Source: Cognataquiflexum nitidum (GTDB lineage Bacteria; Bacteroidota; Bacteroidia; Cytophagales; Cyclobacteriaceae). From it: a stretch of DNA of 64,000 nucleotides. The first letter of the stretch is position 1; each line of letters opens with the position of its first letter. The stretch is taken from contig NZ_JAKZAM010000013.1 in the NCBI RefSeq assembly GCF_022538055.1, forward strand, positions 1 to 64,000. The letters run 5' to 3'. A program made the position numbers and the translations under genes. This document shows, piece by piece, positions 27,452-36,244 of the stretch. Below the pieces are notes generated by a model. The model did no database searches. It saw nothing but the letters and a program-made list of their open reading frames with translations, and was not told the DNA's origin.

Positions 27452-28299
27452 TCAAGGAATGGATAGAATCTTACAAGCCAAAAAATAAAGAAGAACTGAA
27501 TCAGGCTTTCAGGGAAATCATGCAAGAAATCACATTGGCTGGTTTATACAGGTCCTCGTTTTTTGAAAAGGGAGCATTTTATGGAGGAACTGCACTCAGG
27601 ATTTTCCATGGTCTTGAAAGATTTTCTGAAGACCTTGATTTTACCTTAATAGATTCTTATGAAGATTTTTCTTTAGCCAATTACCTTAAAGCTGTTGAAA
27701 ATGAGTTTACCTCCCTAGGAATCAATGTATCGATCAAAGAAAAAGACAAGTCCATCGAAACAAACATTGAGTCTGCATTTTTAAAATCTGAAACCATTTG
27801 GAAAGAACTGATTCTTGAAGCAGCGGTTCCCGGTTTAGGACTTGAGCAAAAGCCAAACATCAAAGTGAAGATTGAAGTGGATACTAAACCCCCTTTAGGC
27901 TTTTCAACAGAAGAAAAACTTTTGTTGAGACCATTTTCATTCTATGTCAAATGTCTATCGGTCCAGGATCTTTTTGCTGGAAAAATGCATGCATTGTTGT
28001 ACAGAAAATGGAAAAACAATGTCAAAGGTAGGGATTGGTATGACTTAGAATGGTACATCAAAAAAGGAATCCCCATCCACCTAAATCATTTTAAATTAAG
28101 GGCCTTGGACAGCGGTGACTTAGAAGATGAAAAGCTTTCAAAAGATGATTTCAAGCACCTGATTCACCAAAGAATAGAAACAGTAGATTTGAAAATGGCA
28201 AAGGCCGATATTGTCAGGTTTATCAAAGATCCACACCTCATCGATATTTGGTCAAAAAAATACTTTCACGATTTGGTTGAACAAATGCAAATAGCCTAA
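27448..28299 (+). CDS. abiEii: AbiEii-like nucleotidyltransferase toxin
   Basis: 283 residues from the ATG at 27448, chosen because it overlaps the antitoxin stop by four bases; an upstream in-frame start at 27385 lies inside the antitoxin. The DUF1814 nucleotidyltransferase motifs are present: GGTALR (46-51), RFSEDLDF (58-65), KIEVDTKPP, and the late AGKMHALLYRKW with KGRDWYDL. AbiEii proteins act as bacteriostatic toxins; related members block tRNAs by adding nucleotides. The system can act in phage abortive infection. All key residues look intact. Confidence 0.85.
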   Translation: MIKEWIESYKPKNKEELNQAFREIMQEITLAGLYRSSFFEKGAFYGGTALRIFHGLERFSEDLDFTLIDSYEDFSLANYLKAVENEFTSLGINVSIKEKDKSIETNIESAFLKSETIWKELILEAAVPGLGLEQKPNIKVKIEVDTKPPLGFSTEEKLLLRPFSFYVKCLSVQDLFAGKMHALLYRKWKNNVKGRDWYDLEWYIKKGIPIHLNHFKLRALDSGDLEDEKLSKDDFKHLIHQRIETVDLKMAKADIVRFIKDPHLIDIWSKKYFHDLVEQMQIA

Positions 28300-28347
28300 A
28301 TTCACAGAACCTCATTCCAGTCATTTACCCCACCCATCAATAAGCCC

Positions 28348-30738
28348 ATGAAAAAATTACTCATTGCCCTAGCCGTACTTTTTGTACTGTTCTTTATCGG
28401 ATTTCAGGCAGTCAAATTCAGCTTCAAACCAAAATATAACGGCGAAATCAATATGCCTTCCATGACTGCGGAAGCGGAGGTCTATTTCGATGATTTTGGT
28501 GTTCCCCATATCTATGCTGCCAATGCCGAAGATGCATACCGGTCTTTGGGTTTTGTCCATGCACAGGACAGGCTTTTTCAGATGGAAATGATGCGCCGGG
28601 TAGGAACGGGTACTTTGGCTGAACTCTTGGGTGCCGATTTGGTTGAAGTGGATAAATTTTTCAGAACCTTAGGCATTCCCAAACACGCCGCTTGGAGCAC
28701 CGAAGAGTGGAACAAAGCGGGGAATTCAGAATGGAAATCCGCTACCGAAGCCTATATCGAAGGCGTAAATCATTTTATCCAACATGGTAAAATCCCTATT
28801 GAATATACCCTCTTAGGCTCCGAACCGAGGGAATTCACCATCAATGACATCCACGCCATCACGGGATATATGTCCTTTACTTTTGCCATGGCGATGAAAA
28901 CAGACCCCTTGGTGACCAAAATGGCCCGCACTTTGGGTCCTGATTATATGAAAATGGTATCCGTCCATACTTTGCCGGAGCACCATGTCATCCCCAACAA
29001 TTACCCGAAAAGAGATTCCATCACCACAGACCTTGTCATAGAAAATTCCCTTTCAGCCTTACTGGAAAAGCTTCCTGTTCCCCTGTTGGAAGGCAGCAAT
29101 TCATGGGTGATTTCAGGCAGCAGGACAGCTTCAGGAGAAGTGTTGTTCTGCAATGATACCCACATCGGCTTTGCCCAGCCATCGGTATGGTATGAAGCTC
29201 ATCTCGAATATCCAGGTTTCAGCTATTATGGCAACCATCTCGCAGGAATGCCATTTGGTTTGGTTGGTCATACCCGACACCACAGCATCGGGCTGACGAT
29301 GTTTGAAAATGACGATCAGGATTTTTTTGAAGAAAAACTGAATCCCAACAATCCCAACGAAACCATTTACGGAGCCGAATTCAGGCCATTGACATCCAGA
29401 ACAGAAACGATTCAGGTCAAAGATTCAGAACCCATAACCTTCGAAATCAAAGAATCCATCCACGGTCCGATTATGAATGAGGTCCTTCCCGAAATCGGCA
29501 AACTGACTCAAAATCCGGTGGCTTCGTGGTGGGTGTATGTACTCGAGCCGACAGTTGCTTTGGAGGCGACTTGGAAGATGGCAAGGGCAACAAACATTCA
29601 TAAAACCGAGGCTGCTGTCCGCATGATTCACGCCCCCGGACTCAATGTGATGTATGGAGACAAGGACGGAAACATCGCTTGGTGGGCTACAGCCAAATTA
29701 CCCATTAGACCAAGTCATGTCAACAGCAAGATATTTTTGGATGGCAGCAACCCTGCCGACGAACCGACGGGATGGATCCCATTTGAGCAAAACCCAATGA
29801 GCATCAATCCTGCATCAGGTTTTGTGGCTTCCGCCAATAACCAACCGGATACCCTTTCCAACGGGACATTCTTCCCGGGATACTATTATCCGGGCGACCG
29901 TTGGGACAGAATCTCCAAAACCGTCACTTCCCGAAACGACTGGACCCAAGAAAGTATCAAAGCCCTCCAATTGGAAGCCATCAATGAAAACCACCCCATC
30001 AACGCCAAAAGTATGTTGGCAGTCGTGGACTTAGCCGCTTTCAAAGGCTTTGAACCTGTCCAACAGGCCATTGAAAACTGGAACGGCAACCATGACCTGG
30101 AATCCATCGCTCCTACTTTTTACTACAAATGGCTGTACCATACCCTCCATGGCATGATGGCGGATGAACTCGGTGAAGAGGACTTCCAAAACTTCATCAA
30201 GACTTTCATGTACATCCGAAGTGTACCGACATTGATCCGAACCGATAATTCTCCTTGGTGGGACAATTCCAAAACCGAAGCAAAGGAAAGCAAGGCCGAG
30301 ATTGTCAAAATCGCCTTGGGCAAAACCATCTCAGAACTCAGCGAACAGTTGGGAACAGACAGCGAAAAATGGCTTTGGGAAAAAGTCGTCGTTCTCGAAC
30401 ACCCACATCCTCTTGGTGCCAAAAAACCTTTGGACAAAATCTTCAATGTCAAAGCCCCTGCTGTCACCGCCAATGAGGAATCGGTCAACAAACTTCCTTT
30501 TACCCTCAATCCTGACGGCATCTATAAGGTCAATTCAGGACCTGCAATGCGTATTGTTTTAGATTTTGCTGACGTGGAAGCCTCAGAATCCGTCCTTCCC
30601 ACCGGTCAAAGCGGCAACTTTTTCAGTCCCCACTACTCCGACCAAGCCATCCTTTACGTCAACGGCAAATACCGTCCGATGCTGATGAATGAGAAGGTTA
30701 TCAAAGGGGGTGGAAGGAGGTTGGGGATCCGCCCATAA
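28348..30738 (+). CDS. Penicillin acylase family protein (S45, Ntn-hydrolase)
   Basis: 796 residues with an N-terminal membrane helix or signal (about 1-24). The alpha chain includes FGVPHIYAANAEDAYRSLGFVHAQDRLFQMEMMRR, the family signature. The nucleophile at the beta-chain N-terminus is Ser250 in GSNSWVISG, after which autocleavage is expected. Relatives hydrolyse amide bonds of penicillins or acyl-homoserine lactones; substrate is not predictable. The protein has an envelope location. The gene is slightly richer in C than its neighbours, and a GTTGTC tract begins directly at its stop codon. Confidence 0.87.
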   Translation: MKKLLIALAVLFVLFFIGFQAVKFSFKPKYNGEINMPSMTAEAEVYFDDFGVPHIYAANAEDAYRSLGFVHAQDRLFQMEMMRRVGTGTLAELLGADLVEVDKFFRTLGIPKHAAWSTEEWNKAGNSEWKSATEAYIEGVNHFIQHGKIPIEYTLLGSEPREFTINDIHAITGYMSFTFAMAMKTDPLVTKMARTLGPDYMKMVSVHTLPEHHVIPNNYPKRDSITTDLVIENSLSALLEKLPVPLLEGSNSWVISGSRTASGEVLFCNDTHIGFAQPSVWYEAHLEYPGFSYYGNHLAGMPFGLVGHTRHHSIGLTMFENDDQDFFEEKLNPNNPNETIYGAEFRPLTSRTETIQVKDSEPITFEIKESIHGPIMNEVLPEIGKLTQNPVASWWVYVLEPTVALEATWKMARATNIHKTEAAVRMIHAPGLNVMYGDKDGNIAWWATAKLPIRPSHVNSKIFLDGSNPADEPTGWIPFEQNPMSINPASGFVASANNQPDTLSNGTFFPGYYYPGDRWDRISKTVTSRNDWTQESIKALQLEAINENHPINAKSMLAVVDLAAFKGFEPVQQAIENWNGNHDLESIAPTFYYKWLYHTLHGMMADELGEEDFQNFIKTFMYIRSVPTLIRTDNSPWWDNSKTEAKESKAEIVKIALGKTISELSEQLGTDSEKWLWEKVVVLEHPHPLGAKKPLDKIFNVKAPAVTANEESVNKLPFTLNPDGIYKVNSGPAMRIVLDFADVEASESVLPTGQSGNFFSPHYSDQAILYVNGKYRPMLMNEKVIKGGGRRLGIRP

Positions 30739-31050
30739 GCAGTTGTCAGCTGGGCGTTGTCAAGTTATCGGGTTGTCTTGTTATCAGGTTGTCAGCTTGG
30801 AGTTGTTGGGTTTTCGGGTTGTCTTGTTATCAGGTTGTCAGCTGCGCGTTGTCGGGTTGTCAGCTGCGCGTTGTCAGGTTATCGGGTTGTCTGCTGCGCG
30901 TTGTCTTGTTATCAGGTTGTCGGGCTGATGAGTTGTCTGCTGCGCATTGTCAAGTTTCCGGGTTGTCAAGTTGTCAGCTGGGAGTTGTCAAGTTATCGGG
31001 TTGTCAGGTTATCTGCTTTGCGTTGTCTGGTTTCAGTTGTCAAATAATCT
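30739..31050 (+). repeat. GTTGTCAGG 9-base minisatellite-like tract
   Basis: About 310 bases made almost wholly of 9-base units of the form GTTGTCNGG or GTTATCNGG, interrupted by GCTGCGCGTT. All three forward frames stay open here simply because the unit length is a multiple of three and lacks stops, so the frames are not genes. Related tracts are at 25238, 26597 and 32034, with an inverted piece at 31562. Confidence 0.8.
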
Positions 31051-31183
31051 GTTGCTCGGTTCTCATATAAATAGATTTTGGTGCTTTCCATAAAAACTAA
31101 TTTGCTTCATAAAGCTTAATGCAATTGAAACTCCATATATTTTAGAAACTGAAAATTCTTATTCAACCTTTTTTGATAGTGAA
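31051..31183. other. Upstream region of the four-helix-bundle gene
   Basis: 133 AT-rich bases between the minisatellite tract and the start codon at 31184. No promoter matching TTTG-N20-TAnnTTTG stands out. Confidence 0.3.
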
Positions 31184-31561
31184 ATGAAAAGTTATCAAGA
31201 CTTAGAAATTTATAACAGGTCAATGGATTTGTTCTTTAGAACGCACAAGTTCAGTTTGAATTTGCCAAATTATGAAAAGTACGAGCTGGGAAGTCAGTTG
31301 AGACGCTCCTCTGATTCCATTAATTCTAACATAGTGGAGGGTTATGGAAGAAGGAGATACAAAATGGATTTTATTAAATTTTTGGCCTACTCTCACGCAA
31401 GTACTTTAGAATGTAGCAACCACTTGATAAAAATCAAGTCCCTATATCCACAATTTGAAAGTGAAGGTGAAACTTTAATTCAAGAATATGATTTACTAGG
31501 TATCATGATATTTAAATTTTTGGAATATGTTGAAAAAAACTGGAAAACCGGAACTACTTAG
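31184..31561 (+). CDS. Four-helix-bundle protein (23S rRNA IVS/S23 family)
   Basis: 125 residues that match the TIGR02436 pattern: SYQDLEIYNRSMDLFF at the start, NYEKYELGSQLRRSSDSINSNIVEGYGR in the middle, then FIKFLAYSHASTLECSNHL. The fold is a helical bundle related to proteins encoded in rRNA intervening sequences and to Avd of diversity-generating retroelements. No reverse transcriptase is nearby. It is bracketed by GTTGTC-type tracts in opposite orientations (30739-31050 and 31562-31605), which suggests it was inserted or moved with them. Its function in the cell is unknown. Confidence 0.85.
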   Translation: MKSYQDLEIYNRSMDLFFRTHKFSLNLPNYEKYELGSQLRRSSDSINSNIVEGYGRRRYKMDFIKFLAYSHASTLECSNHLIKIKSLYPQFESEGETLIQEYDLLGIMIFKFLEYVEKNWKTGTT

Positions 31562-31610
31562 CAACAACTTGACAACCCGAAAACTAGACAACTTGATAAC
31601 CTAACATAAA
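31562..31610 (-). repeat. Inverted GTTGTC-type tract
   Basis: On the plus strand this reads GCAACAACTTGACAACCCG and continues with AGACAACTTGATAACC, which is the reverse complement of the words in the tract at 30739. It sits directly after the four-helix-bundle stop codon. Confidence 0.7.
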
Positions 31611-31616
31611 ATCGAA

Positions 31617-32033
31617 ATGAAACCGAAACCAACAAAATCCTACCCCATCTCCAAATCCGAACAAGAGTGGAAGGAGGAACTTGATCCTGAAGCATACCGT
31701 GTCCTGAGAGAAAAAGGAACTGAAAGGCCCTTCACGGGAAAGTATTACCTCAACAAAGAAACGGGAATCTACGAATGCCATGCCTGTGGCAATGAGATTT
31801 TCCATTCCTCTGCCAAGTATGACAGCGGTTGCGGTTGGCCGTCCTTTACAGAACCGGTCCGACAAGATGCCATCGACGTGCACATGGACTATACCCATGG
31901 CATGATCCGGGAAGAGATCCTCTGCGGCAAATGTGGCGGGCACCTCGGTCACCGTTTCCCTGATGGCCCAAAAGCCAAAGGCGGCATCCGGTATTGTATC
32001 AATTCGGTTAGTATGGGGTTTAAAAAGTTGTAA
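31617..32033 (+). CDS. msrB: Peptide-methionine (R)-S-oxide reductase
   Basis: 138 residues, full length. It reduces the R form of methionine sulfoxide in proteins. Two zinc-binding Cys pairs are present (Cys54/Cys57 and Cys103/Cys106), with GCGWPSF, the conserved GHLGHRFPDGP and the catalytic Cys127 in RYCINS. No signal peptide is seen, so it acts in the cytoplasm. It has repeat tracts on both sides. Confidence 0.93.
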   Translation: MKPKPTKSYPISKSEQEWKEELDPEAYRVLREKGTERPFTGKYYLNKETGIYECHACGNEIFHSSAKYDSGCGWPSFTEPVRQDAIDVHMDYTHGMIREEILCGKCGGHLGHRFPDGPKAKGGIRYCINSVSMGFKKL

Positions 32034-32460
32034 TTTTTGTTGTAATTGTTTTCTGCTGCGCGTTGTCAGGTTATCGAGTTGTCAGGTTGTCTGCTGCGCG
32101 TTGTCGAGTTGGGGACCGTCATTCTGAACCGTAGCCTGCGGAGGTGAAGAATCTTATCCGATATTATTGTTGTAACTGTTGTAGTGGTTCCGCCACGGCG
32201 GACAGGTGTAATTGTTGTCTGCTGCGCGTTGTCAGGTTATCGAGTTGTCAGGTTGTCTGCTGCGCGTTGTCGAGTTGGGGACCGTCATTCTGAGTGAAGC
32301 GAAGAATCTCAATCAATATTTTTGTTGTAGAGGTTGTAATTGTTGTAGTTGTTCTAATTGTTATTGGACAATCAAGTCTTGAATCTTGTGTCTTGAATCT
32401 TTTGTCTTTTTTAAGTCTTGAATCTTGTGTCTATTTTTAAGTCTTGGATCTTGTTTATAG
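32034..32460 (+). repeat. Composite repeat tract with a perfect 76-base duplication
   Basis: The segment 32052-32127 recurs exactly at 32218-32293; it is built of GCTGCGCGTTGTC and GGTTATCGAGTTGTC words and ends with CCGTCATTCTGA. The second copy continues into GTGAAGCGAAGAATCTC, a motif common in intergenic repeats of many bacteria. Between the copies is a CCGCC/GGCGG hairpin module (32184-32207). From about 32370 to 32455 the sequence switches to the repeated words AAGTCTTGAATCTTGTGTC. Confidence 0.75.
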
Positions 32461-32488
32461 CATCTTTTTTGGTACTCAGAGTGAAAAA

Positions 32489-32501
32489 ACCCCGAAGGGG
32501 T
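32489..32501. terminator. Small hairpin, possible terminator
   Basis: ACCCC-GAA-GGGGT, with an A run before and a T-rich stretch after it. No gene clearly ends here. Confidence 0.3.
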
Positions 32502-32802
32502 AACATTTTTATAAAATAAAATGAAGCGTGAGATTGTATATGGTTTTGGCTAATTTGATGGGAAATTGTAAGTATAGTTTCCGCCAAAACAGATCAAGTT
32601 TTTTTAACCACAGATAAAAAAGATGAACATAGATCTTGTGTTCATTTTTGCAAAGGAACCAAGTCTTGAATCCAGGGTCTATTTTATAAACTTCTTTTTG
32701 CTAATTAATACCTTTTCCCAAATCATTTCCGCTCTCGTTTCTCGATTATTGTATTTATTTCCCCACTTCGTACTCGGCACTTTAAACTTTGTACCCAATT
32801 CT

Positions 32803-32942
32803 TCTCGGCTCTCGTTTCTCGGCTCTCGCTTCTCGTTTCTCGGCTCTCGCTTCTCGTTTCTCGGCTCTCGGCTCTCGCTTCTCGATTCTCGCTTCTCGTT
32901 TCTCGGCTCACGCTTCTCGGCTCTCGCTTCTCGGCTCTCGGC
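32803..32942. repeat. Heptamer tract (TCTCGNY), about 20 units
   Basis: Twenty consecutive 7-base units of the form TCTCGGC, TCTCGCT, TCTCGTT or TCTCGAT (one TCACGCT). All reading frames stay open on both strands as an artefact. Similar 40-base segments containing CTTCGTACT and ACTTTGTAC flank the tract (about 32760-32800 and 32949-32990). Confidence 0.85.
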
Positions 32943-32999
32943 TCCATTTCCCCTCTTCGTACTTAGTACTTGATACTTTGTACAAAATCCTCCACAGCC

Positions 33000-33326
33000 C
33001 CAACTTTCCCAACACACCCACTGCCAACTGCGACTGAAAACTACCAAATTCCCCCTCCCCCCTACCAAACTCTCCCTAATCTCAGCCAAATTCTAATTAT
33101 TATCGAATTAATTATATTTTTTTTTAAATTCTAAAAGTTAATATATAATTTTAAATTACTTGAAATCAGTGAATTAGACAGATTAATTCTTGTATAAAAG
33201 TCTTTTTCACCATTCAAGAATGGATACATTCCGGTATTTTATTTGTGATAACCCAAACAGCACAGACCCTGCCTGTGAAGCTTGTCCACCGAGGCGGAAC
33301 CACAACAATTAACAATTTTTCATATT
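33000..33326. other. Gene-free region before the LuxR-type gene
   Basis: The first 60 bases are C-rich continuation of the repeat tract. The AT-rich rest is unremarkable except for 33281-33303, which contains GAGGCGGAACCAC, a diverged copy of the CCGCC/GGCGG module at 32184 and 42971. Confidence 0.4.
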
Positions 33327-33785
33327 ATGAGAACATTATTAGCCAATCCTGATGCCCTATTCAGGTTCCAAAAAATCCTCCTTCCTGCATTTACACTACT
33401 ATTTTTTGGTGCAGTGTACATCCTTTTCGGGGAAGTCGCAGACAAACTCGAATGGAATGAAACCGTATACATCCTGATGCTGCTTGTGATAGCGTCCTTT
33501 GGGATTTCCTTCGCTTGGGCGAGGATAGAATATTCCAAAGTCCGTGTGCTGATGGACAAGCTCCTGGAAAAGGAAAAAGAGAAAGAAACCTACCTTCAAC
33601 ACCGACTGAAACAACTCTCGGTCAAAGAAAAAGAAGTACTACACCATATTCTTGACGGCAAAAGCAACAAAGAAATCTGTACTACCCTCTTTATCGAGCA
33701 CAGCACCCTCAAGTCCCACATCAACCATATCTATAAAAAGCTGGAGGTAAAGTCTAGAAAAGAGCTTGTCATGACCTTTAAATAG
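33327..33785 (+). CDS. LuxR-type HTH protein with N-terminal membrane helices
   Basis: 152 residues from the ATG at 33327; the frame is open earlier, but this start gives a sensible N-terminus. Two hydrophobic helices (about 17-34 and 47-65) are followed by a charged coiled segment (EKEKEKETYLQHRLKQL). A GerE/LuxR HTH ends the protein (LSVKEKEVLHHILDGKSNKEICTTLFIEHSTLKSHINHIYKKL). No receiver or ligand domain is seen. It may be a membrane-tethered DNA-binding protein; its targets are unknown. Confidence 0.75.
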   Translation: MRTLLANPDALFRFQKILLPAFTLLFFGAVYILFGEVADKLEWNETVYILMLLVIASFGISFAWARIEYSKVRVLMDKLLEKEKEKETYLQHRLKQLSVKEKEVLHHILDGKSNKEICTTLFIEHSTLKSHINHIYKKLEVKSRKELVMTFK

Positions 33786-34360
33786 GTGTTTTTTACAGGA
33801 AATAAGGATAAATCAACCTTTTTTCAACCATAAAAATTGACCGAATCAAATTATTCAATCATTAATTTTGAGAGGTAAGGCTTACTTTGGTTTTTAAAAA
33901 CAACTTTCGACAATGAAATCCTTGCGCATGTTATCAAAATCTAAAGAATTTTCTGAATTGAATTAAGAAATAATTAAAATGTTTATTATCTATTTTTCGA
34001 AAAAACGCTGAATAATTAGTCGAATGCATCAAAGGCAGGATGATGGTAGAGAAAAAGTAAGATAATTTGAAGATTTAACCATCAAAAGTGAATAATGAAT
34101 ACCCCAAATACCTCAAATGCAAAGAAACATAAACAAAAATAAAGATTTGGAAGTGAGTTAGTAATTTCAGAGAAATTCTCCATTAAAGTAAAAACCCAAC
34201 GATTCGCCTTTAATTTAATTATAAGAAATTCTATCGAAAAAATAAATAATATTCATTCTCTCTCTTTCAAAATAAAATCATAATTAGTCAAAATTCCTTA
34301 GAGAGTAAATTAACAAAGTACCAATTAAAGTTGTGTAAAATTACATTAAAAACAAATGTC
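33786..34360. other. AT-rich intergenic region before the protease-nuclease gene
   Basis: 575 bases with no open frame of note, no hairpin with a T run and no recognised RNA. It separates the LuxR-type gene from the protease-nuclease fusion. Confidence 0.4.
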
Positions 34361-36244
34361 ATGGCAAAATCATCCTCTAAACCGAAAGGCAAATATTCGC
34401 AAAATATAAATGAAACCGCGATTTTAATGGATAAACTCAAAACGTTCGTTAGAACCCGAGGTAGTGAGTTTCTTAGTGACAGAAATATAAACTCGATAGG
34501 CATAGGCTACAAAATTAAGGACGGAAAAGAAACCGACCAAATTTGCATCCAATTCACTGTTTCAAAAAAAATGGAAAACATATCATTAGAATCAATTGGC
34601 TCCGCAGCAATACCGGAAACGATTCAGATAAATGGTATTTCTGTTCCTACAGATGTTGTTCAGCGAAGCTTCAAACTATCTTTTCAAATTGTACCAGAGC
34701 CCGTCCCAGATTCCCGAAAAACTCGAATAAACCCTATTGTCCCGGGAATTAGCGTTGGGCACAAAGACATATCCGCGGGAACAATTGGATGTATTGTTTT
34801 TGACAAGAATAACGGTACCCCCTACATCCTAAGTAACTGGCATGTGCTTCAAGGTGTCTCTGGTCAAGTTGGCGACATAGTTGTTCAACCGGGCCCACAT
34901 GACGACAACAGAATAAACTCGAATCGCTTAGGAAAGTTGGTACGATCTCATCTCGGTCATGCAGGTGACTGTGCCATAGCGAGTATTGAGGATCGCACAT
35001 TTAAACCTGAGATTATTGATTTGGAAAAAGTCCCCTTAAATCTTGGTGACCCTGAACTAGGTGACATTGTGATCAAAAGTGGCCGTACGACTAAAATTAC
35101 GTATGGTAAGGTGAATAGAGTTAACACAATCGTCAAAATCGATTATGGCCACCCTAAAGGTGTGCAGGAAATTGGTTGTTTCGAAATTGGTGTAGACAAT
35201 AATAACCCACCGCCCAATGGAGAAGTCAGCATGGGAGGTGATAGCGGATCAGTTTGGATGTTTACAAAAAATAAAAGAGTGTCCGAAGTTCTTGCCGGCC
35301 TTCATTTCGCGGGGGAATCTGTTGGAGCACCCGAAGAGTTTGCATTGGCTTGTTATGCAAAATCGGTATTTGAAAAACTCGAAATTTCCCTTACACAGCC
35401 CAAACAAATCTCAAAAGTAGAACAATCCATTGGGTATAAGGTGAATTTCTTGGATACTATTGTTGGATTCCCAACCCTAAAACCAGCCTCAGTGAACGAT
35501 TCTGTAGTTTTGAATGGTAGAGAAATCATCGACTATGTCCACTTTTCCCTAATGTTGAGCAAATCGCGTCGATTTGCACACTGGGTGGCCTGGAATATCG
35601 ACGGAGGCAGGATAAAAAGTCTTAGCCGCAAAGGGCTAAAGTTTAAAATGGACGTACGAATCCCATCCAACTTTCAAGTAGGAGAAGACTTATATAGCAA
35701 TAATAGGCTCGACAGAGGGCATATTGCGAGACGTGCTGATTTAGTTTGGGGCAGCGAAATGGAAGCAAAACAAGCTAACCGAGATTCTTTTTACTTCACT
35801 AACATCGCACCCCAAATGGACAACTTCAACCAAAGCAGAGCCGGGGGAATCTGGGGGCGTTTGGAGAATGCTGTTTTCGAGGAGGTAGAGGTAGAAAACT
35901 TAAAAGTAAGCGTATTCGGAGGACCTGTTTTTCGAGAGGATGACAGAAACTACAGAGGAGTTAAAATTCCGCGCGAATTTTTCAAAGCGATTGTATACAA
36001 AGAAAATGGAAAACTGAAAGTTAAAGCATTTTTACTTACCCAAAACTTGAATCAACTTGAATTTCTCGGCTTGGCTGAATTCAAGGTTTATCAAGTTGGG
36101 TTACCTGAAATTGAAGATCGATGCGAATTCACTTTCCCGAATGAATTAAAAAGTGTGGATCAATACCTTGAAAACATTCTTGGACGACCTGAAATGGCTG
36201 ATAAACGTCCGCCGCTCAATACTTTGGCCGACATAAACTGGTGA
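34361..36244 (+). CDS. Trypsin-like serine protease fused to a NucA/EndoG-type nuclease
   Basis: 627 residues from the ATG at 34361. Residues about 20-100 resemble the N-terminal segment of NAL1-type bacterial trypsin-like proteins (NSIGIGYKIKDGKETDQICI). Residues about 128-340 form the protease, with SNWHVL (His161), GDCAIA (Asp203) and GGDSGS (Ser295), a complete triad. Residues about 385-600 form a DNA/RNA non-specific endonuclease with DRGH (His454), TNIAPQ, and WGRLE, the usual metal and catalytic positions. No signal peptide or membrane segment is seen, so the protein should stay in the cytosol, where an active non-specific nuclease would be toxic unless held off. A protease that senses or is triggered, then frees the nuclease, is one possible design (inference). 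No immunity gene is adjacent. Both active sites look intact. Confidence 0.85.
   Translation: MAKSSSKPKGKYSQNINETAILMDKLKTFVRTRGSEFLSDRNINSIGIGYKIKDGKETDQICIQFTVSKKMENISLESIGSAAIPETIQINGISVPTDVVQRSFKLSFQIVPEPVPDSRKTRINPIVPGISVGHKDISAGTIGCIVFDKNNGTPYILSNWHVLQGVSGQVGDIVVQPGPHDDNRINSNRLGKLVRSHLGHAGDCAIASIEDRTFKPEIIDLEKVPLNLGDPELGDIVIKSGRTTKITYGKVNRVNTIVKIDYGHPKGVQEIGCFEIGVDNNNPPPNGEVSMGGDSGSVWMFTKNKRVSEVLAGLHFAGESVGAPEEFALACYAKSVFEKLEISLTQPKQISKVEQSIGYKVNFLDTIVGFPTLKPASVNDSVVLNGREIIDYVHFSLMLSKSRRFAHWVAWNIDGGRIKSLSRKGLKFKMDVRIPSNFQVGEDLYSNNRLDRGHIARRADLVWGSEMEAKQANRDSFYFTNIAPQMDNFNQSRAGGIWGRLENAVFEEVEVENLKVSVFGGPVFREDDRNYRGVKIPREFFKAIVYKENGKLKVKAFLLTQNLNQLEFLGLAEFKVYQVGLPEIEDRCEFTFPNELKSVDQYLENILGRPEMADKRPPLNTLADINW

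Noticed and set aside
30689..31070. Three overlapping forward frames of 79-96 codons
   Set aside because: They arise from the 9-base GTTGTC tract, whose unit is a multiple of three without stops; the translations are repeats of the same words and have no protein character.
31184..31561. Diversity-generating retroelement (Avd-like gene)
   Set aside because: No reverse transcriptase, template repeat or variable repeat is seen nearby; the gene fits the IVS/S23 four-helix family better.
32623..33089. Several open frames on both strands rich in Ser/Arg or Glu/Arg
   Set aside because: They are products of the heptamer tract and open in every frame for that reason.
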